From NCBI GenBank assembly GCA_030539135.1, contig JAUNSQ010000093.1, positions 1 to 6,369 on the forward strand: a DNA stretch of 6,369 nucleotides, read 5' to 3'. The position numbers and the translations under genes are program-made. The notes below the pieces were generated by a model that was not told the DNA's origin, ran no database searches, and saw only the letters and a list, made by a program, of their open reading frames with translations. This DNA is from Synergistaceae bacterium (GTDB lineage: Bacteria; Synergistota; Synergistia; Synergistales; Synergistaceae). Shown piece by piece: positions 3,477-6,369 of the stretch. Each line of letters starts with the position of its first letter. Positions within the stretch are counted from its first letter, which is position 1.

Positions 3477-6369
3477 TTACTTAGTAACTTCCTCTTCAAC
3501 AGCTTCATTTGTAAAGATCTCAGACGCTGTTTCGTCGGTTTCTTCTTGATCCGTTTTTTCACCCGCAACTTCAGTAACGTCTACCTTCCGGTACCTTTCG
3601 ATTCCAGTGCCGGCCGGTACAAGAAGTCCGATTATGACATTTTCTTTAAGTCCGGCGAGTTCGTCGACGTCGCCCCTTACCGCTGACGCGGCGAGGACTT
3701 GAGCCGTCTGTTGGAACGACGCTGCGGACAGGAAGCTGTCAGTCGCCAGAGCGGCCTTGGTGACTCCATGGACCACCGGGCGCCACTGCGGTTCCTCTCT
3801 GAGGCGTCTGACGAATGAGACCCTGCGAATAAGCTGCTTGTATTCCGAGGCGGCCTGTTTCGCACGAATCGTTATCGTATCGGCCGATACTCGGGCTAAA
3901 TCGTCGAGCATGTCTCCTGTAACTTCGCTTCCAGCTTCTGCAAGGATGTTGCCTTCCTCGTCTGAGAGAGTTTCGAGCAGTGTTTTGCCTAGAACTTTTT
4001 CTTCAAGCAGCTGCCTTGTGATCTTCTCTCTCGTTATGATAGAGCCTTCGCTTTCGATACCGGATATAGTTCCTTCGACTATTCCTCTCACTATAGCTCC
4101 ATCAATGATATGCGGCATATCGTCCATGACCTCGCCGTCTGCGTTGATAGCCTGCGCGAGAGGTTTGCCGAAATAATGCTCGATCATTACATGGTGCATA
4201 ACGTCGGCAATATTTATATGCTCAGGTGATTTCCACGTCTTGATCTTAGAGATATTGTGGCTGACCATGACGGCAACGCCAACGCTGTCGATTATCGAAT
4301 CGGATTTGATAAGTATGTTTCCCGATCCATCTTCAACATTAGCGGCAAGCCATGTGGCATCTTTGATATCGTCAAGGATATTCATCTCTCTTACCAGAAG
4401 AGGCTTCGGCGCCTTAGAGACGATCTTGGTCAGGTCTGCTGATGCAAAACGTGTTCCAGCTTTTAGAATGGTCTCGCCTGTTTCATCGTCTTCAAAATCT
4501 TCTATAAGTTCGAGGCCTTCCATAGATCTCCTGAAAGCAGCGTCGCCAACGATAACATCCAGCCCACCCTTGTCGTCTTCGACGACTATTTGACCTGCGG
4601 GGCCTCCCGGCTTGATAATGCTCTCAAGGAGAGGCTTCGTCATTACGAGATCGGACTTATTATCATTTCCGGCAACGCCTGAAGGCAAGTCTTTTAACTT
4701 ATAAGACGAGAGGAATTCAAACGACTCATCAAGCGAACGTTCATTCTCTTCTCTTATAGTCTTGACAGCTTCGTCCAAATCTTCTTTCCAGACAAGTTCG
4801 CCGGACACGAAAGTGCTGTCGCCCTCTTCAACGACGCGCACTCTATTCACCGGAGCGACCTTGCGAAGGATCGTCTCTATGTGCTTATCGTTGATTGAAA
4901 CGCCCTGTGAACGATATACTTCCTGTATGCCGTCAAGAAGGTAATGCTGCACAGCCTCAAGTCCCTCGACTTCGAGGAGCTGCTGCGGGTCGATGTACCC
5001 TTCTGTGAGGAGCATGCCTTTTTTGATCTCAGAGCCCTCTTCAATGCCGGAGAGCAGGTTTTGCGACGCCGGAATGCTGAACGGCACCCTTTCCTCTTCC
5101 CCGTCTTGCCCAACTACGCCGATAATAAGTTTCTTTTTGCCTTCGCTCTCGCGTATCTCAAGGAGAGTTCCATCTGTTTCGGCAAGTATGGCAACTTTCT
5201 TCGGTCTGCGAACTTCGAACAGCTGTTCGATCCTTGGAAGACCCTGCGTGATGTCTTCTCCTGTAAACTGGCGAACACCGCCGGTATGGAAGGTACGCAT
5301 TGTGAGCTGTGTCCCAGGTTCACCAATGGACTGGGCGGCTACGACGCCTACGGATTCACCTATAGCTACGCGCTTGCGTGTGGCAAGGTCCTTTCCATAA
5401 CAGGCGCGGCAGATACCATGTCTGAGGCCGCAAGTCAGAGGGCTGCGCACCCAGATGGACTTCATGCCGAGCTTCTCGATAATATCCGCCTTTTCAGGTG
5501 AGATTTCCTCGTTCCTTGTGAGTATTATCTCGCCAGTCTCAGGGTTCTTGACGTCTTCAAGGCTCACGCGCCCAGCAAGCCTTTCGGCAAGCGATATCGT
5601 AGCCTTGCCATCCTGCTGGAGCATGGCGCGTATCTCTACGCCGTGATGCGTATCGCAGTCCTCTTCCATGACAATAAGATCCTGCGCGACGTCCACAAGG
5701 CGGCGAGTCAAATAACCGGATTTTGCCGTACGGAGAGCCGTGTCGGCGAGCCCTTTTCTGGCTCCGTGAGTCGATATGAAGTACTCAAGGGTATTCAGCC
5801 CTTCTTTAAAGTTGGCTACGATCGGATAACGAATGATACGTCCGGATGGGTCGGCCATAAGTCCGCGGATACCGGCCATCTGCGCGACCTGTCCGCGGGA
5901 ACCGCGCGCTCCCGAATCGACCATTATTCTAAGCGGGTTGGTCTCCGCCATAGAATCAACGATCGCGTCAGCGATGCGGCGGCCGGCGTCCGACCAAAGG
6001 ATATCCTTCTGACGCATGTACTCGTCCTCTGTCATGATACCCATTTCAAACTGCGACGTGAGTTCTTCTTCCTGAACCAACGTTACGTCAAGTATTTCTT
6101 TCTTTTCTTTCGGCACAACAACATCTCCGACGCCAAGGCTTATACCGCTGACCGTTGACCAGCGATAACCCAGCGTCTTTATCGCGTCGAGCATATTTAC
6201 GAGTCCGGTCTGCCCGACTTTATCGTAGGCTAAGTCAAGCAGTGAACCCATCTGTTTTTTGTTGATCGTCCTGTTCAGGAATCTCAGGTCAGGATGCAGT
6301 GCGCAGTTAAAAAGCACGCGTCCCGGCGAGGTCTCGACCCATTTTCCATCCACCGTGTCGCATGTCCAT
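3477..6369 (-). CDS. rpoC: DNA-directed RNA polymerase subunit beta', C-terminal part (5' end outside window)
   Basis: This is the largest catalytic-core subunit of RNA polymerase. The frame is open to the window edge (about 5 more codons above the GTG at 6353), so that GTG is an internal valine, not a start. By alignment from memory to E. coli RpoC, roughly 580-600 N-terminal residues are missing, including the NADFDGD active-site loop. Residues below count from 6353. The F-loop region (SGARGSRGQ, 147-155), the bridge helix (about 188-224, with HGARKGLADTAL at 196-207) and the trigger loop (QSIGEPGTQLTMRTFHTGG, 341-359, with Met352, Arg353, His356) are all present. The second zinc site is intact: Cys233, Cys308, Cys315, Cys318. 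The trigger loop lacks the large proteobacterial insertion. About 320 extra residues lie at roughly 538-857, before the conserved C-terminal segment (GVTKAALATDSFLSAASFQ, 863-881). The protein ends in an acidic tail (about 929-958). Stop is TAA. Confidence 0.98.
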   Translation of the reverse strand, partial: WTCDTVDGKWVETSPGRVLFNCALHPDLRFLNRTINKKQMGSLLDLAYDKVGQTGLVNMLDAIKTLGYRWSTVSGISLGVGDVVVPKEKKEILDVTLVQEEELTSQFEMGIMTEDEYMRQKDILWSDAGRRIADAIVDSMAETNPLRIMVDSGARGSRGQVAQMAGIRGLMADPSGRIIRYPIVANFKEGLNTLEYFISTHGARKGLADTALRTAKSGYLTRRLVDVAQDLIVMEEDCDTHHGVEIRAMLQQDGKATISLAERLAGRVSLEDVKNPETGEIILTRNEEISPEKADIIEKLGMKSIWVRSPLTCGLRHGICRACYGKDLATRKRVAIGESVGVVAAQSIGEPGTQLTMRTFHTGGVRQFTGEDITQGLPRIEQLFEVRRPKKVAILAETDGTLLEIRESEGKKKLIIGVVGQDGEEERVPFSIPASQNLLSGIEEGSEIKKGMLLTEGYIDPQQLLEVEGLEAVQHYLLDGIQEVYRSQGVSINDKHIETILRKVAPVNRVRVVEEGDSTFVSGELVWKEDLDEAVKTIREENERSLDESFEFLSSYKLKDLPSGVAGNDNKSDLVMTKPLLESIIKPGGPAGQIVVEDDKGGLDVIVGDAAFRRSMEGLELIEDFEDDETGETILKAGTRFASADLTKIVSKAPKPLLVREMNILDDIKDATWLAANVEDGSGNILIKSDSIIDSVGVAVMVSHNISKIKTWKSPEHINIADVMHHVMIEHYFGKPLAQAINADGEVMDDMPHIIDGAIVRGIVEGTISGIESEGSIITREKITRQLLEEKVLGKTLLETLSDEEGNILAEAGSEVTGDMLDDLARVSADTITIRAKQAASEYKQLIRRVSFVRRLREEPQWRPVVHGVTKAALATDSFLSAASFQQTAQVLAASAVRGDVDELAGLKENVIIGLLVPAGTGIERYRKVDVTEVAGEKTDQEETDETASEIFTNEAVEEEVTK
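3864..3989 (-). repeat. RpoC internal repeat, copy C (in the insertion)
   Basis: Residues 789-830. It matches copy A with one residue fewer between the first Gly (789) and the second (801): Gly-Lys, Leu-Glu, then Glu-Glu-Gly-Asn-Ile-Leu, a second Gly at 808 (shared with copy B at 633), ending Ile-Arg at 829-830, 29 residues after Gly801. A still weaker candidate lies at 678-707 (Gly-Asn-Ile-Leu to Trp707) and is not annotated separately. Confidence 0.5.
4389..4517 (-). repeat. RpoC internal repeat, copy B (in the insertion)
   Basis: Residues 613-655. It matches copy A without gaps: Gly613, Ile617-Glu-Asp-Phe, Asp622, Glu624-Thr-Gly-Glu, Ile-Leu at 629-630, and Val-Arg at 654-655, again 29 residues after Gly626. 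Homology is judged by eye and is protein-level only; no nucleotide repeat is evident. Confidence 0.55.
5445..5573 (-). repeat. RpoC internal repeat, copy A (canonical position)
   Basis: Residues 261-303 of the visible RpoC, between zinc ligands Cys233 and Cys308. The pattern is Gly, three residues, Leu-Glu-Asp-Val, x, Asn, x, Glu-Thr-Gly-Glu, then Ile-Leu, ending in Val-Arg 29 residues after the Gly of ETG. This copy exists in ordinary bacterial beta' subunits and serves as the reference for the copies in the insertion. Confidence 0.6.

Larger units (their letters stand above)
3783..4742 (-). other. Lineage-specific insertion within RpoC beta' (about 320 residues)
   Basis: In E. coli, B. subtilis and Thermus RpoC, the segment matching GDSTFVSGEL (511-520 here) is followed within about 35-40 residues by the conserved G(I/V)TKA...SFLSAASF block. 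Here about 320 further residues intervene (approximately 538-857; both edges are uncertain by 10-15 residues). The frame stays open and codon use looks like the rest of the gene, so this is an in-frame protein segment, not a mobile element or intein; no splice-junction motifs were seen. It contains at least two weak copies of a segment found at residues 261-303 of the same protein, suggesting extra small beta-rich domains of the sandwich-barrel hybrid kind known in RNA polymerase. The fold assignment is inference. Confidence 0.8.

Noticed and set aside
3783..4742. Intein or mobile element within rpoC
   Set aside because: The insertion has no Cys/Ser start, no His-Asn end or homing endonuclease motifs, does not interrupt a catalytic motif, and resembles other RpoC segments in style.
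5643..6158. Long plus-strand open frame (171 codons) opposite rpoC
   Set aside because: It lies entirely antisense to highly conserved RpoC sequence, resembles no known protein, and is one of many such frames opposite rpoC and fusA; it is a by-product of codon use.

Overview
The window is a stretch of bacterial translation and transcription core genes, all read from the minus strand. In transcription order (high to low coordinate) it holds the 3' three-fifths or so of rpoC (RNA polymerase beta'), a small L7Ae/YbxF-type kink-turn-binding protein gene, rpsL (S12), rpsG (S7), fusA (EF-G) and the first 18 codons of tuf (EF-Tu). This is the classic rpoBC-str arrangement. A small L7Ae-like gene between rpoC and rpsL is known from Firmicutes (B. 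subtilis ybxF) and some deep-branching bacteria.

The organism is a bacterium with AGGAGG-type ribosome binding sites. The protein style and the long RpoC with an extra block near its C-terminus suggest Synergistota to me. That is an impression from the sequence, not a demonstrated placement; Firmicutes or Thermotogota relatives are the alternatives.

Layout: 6369-3477 is rpoC, running off the window edge. 3476-3359 is the only sizeable non-coding stretch (118 bases). It carries a near-consensus sigma-70 promoter (TTGACA, 17 bases, TATTAT) interlocked with a 12-14 bp inverted repeat. 3358-3110 is the L7Ae-like gene, 3074-2703 rpsL, 2678-2208 rpsG, 2161-95 fusA, and 54-1 the start of tuf. Gaps between the str genes are 24-46 bases with no convincing terminator, so they are probably co-transcribed from the promoter at about 3392-3420, with or without read-through from rpoC.

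The genes act together: RNA polymerase makes the message, S12 and S7 sit at the decoding centre and head of the 30S subunit, EF-Tu delivers aminoacyl-tRNA and EF-G translocates. Most of the window is ordinary and highly conserved. The parts worth a second look are a roughly 320-residue insertion in RpoC, with recognisable extra copies of a segment present elsewhere in the same protein, and the promoter/hairpin overlap between rpoC and the str genes. I found no mobile element, CRISPR array, RNA gene or novel defence-type system.
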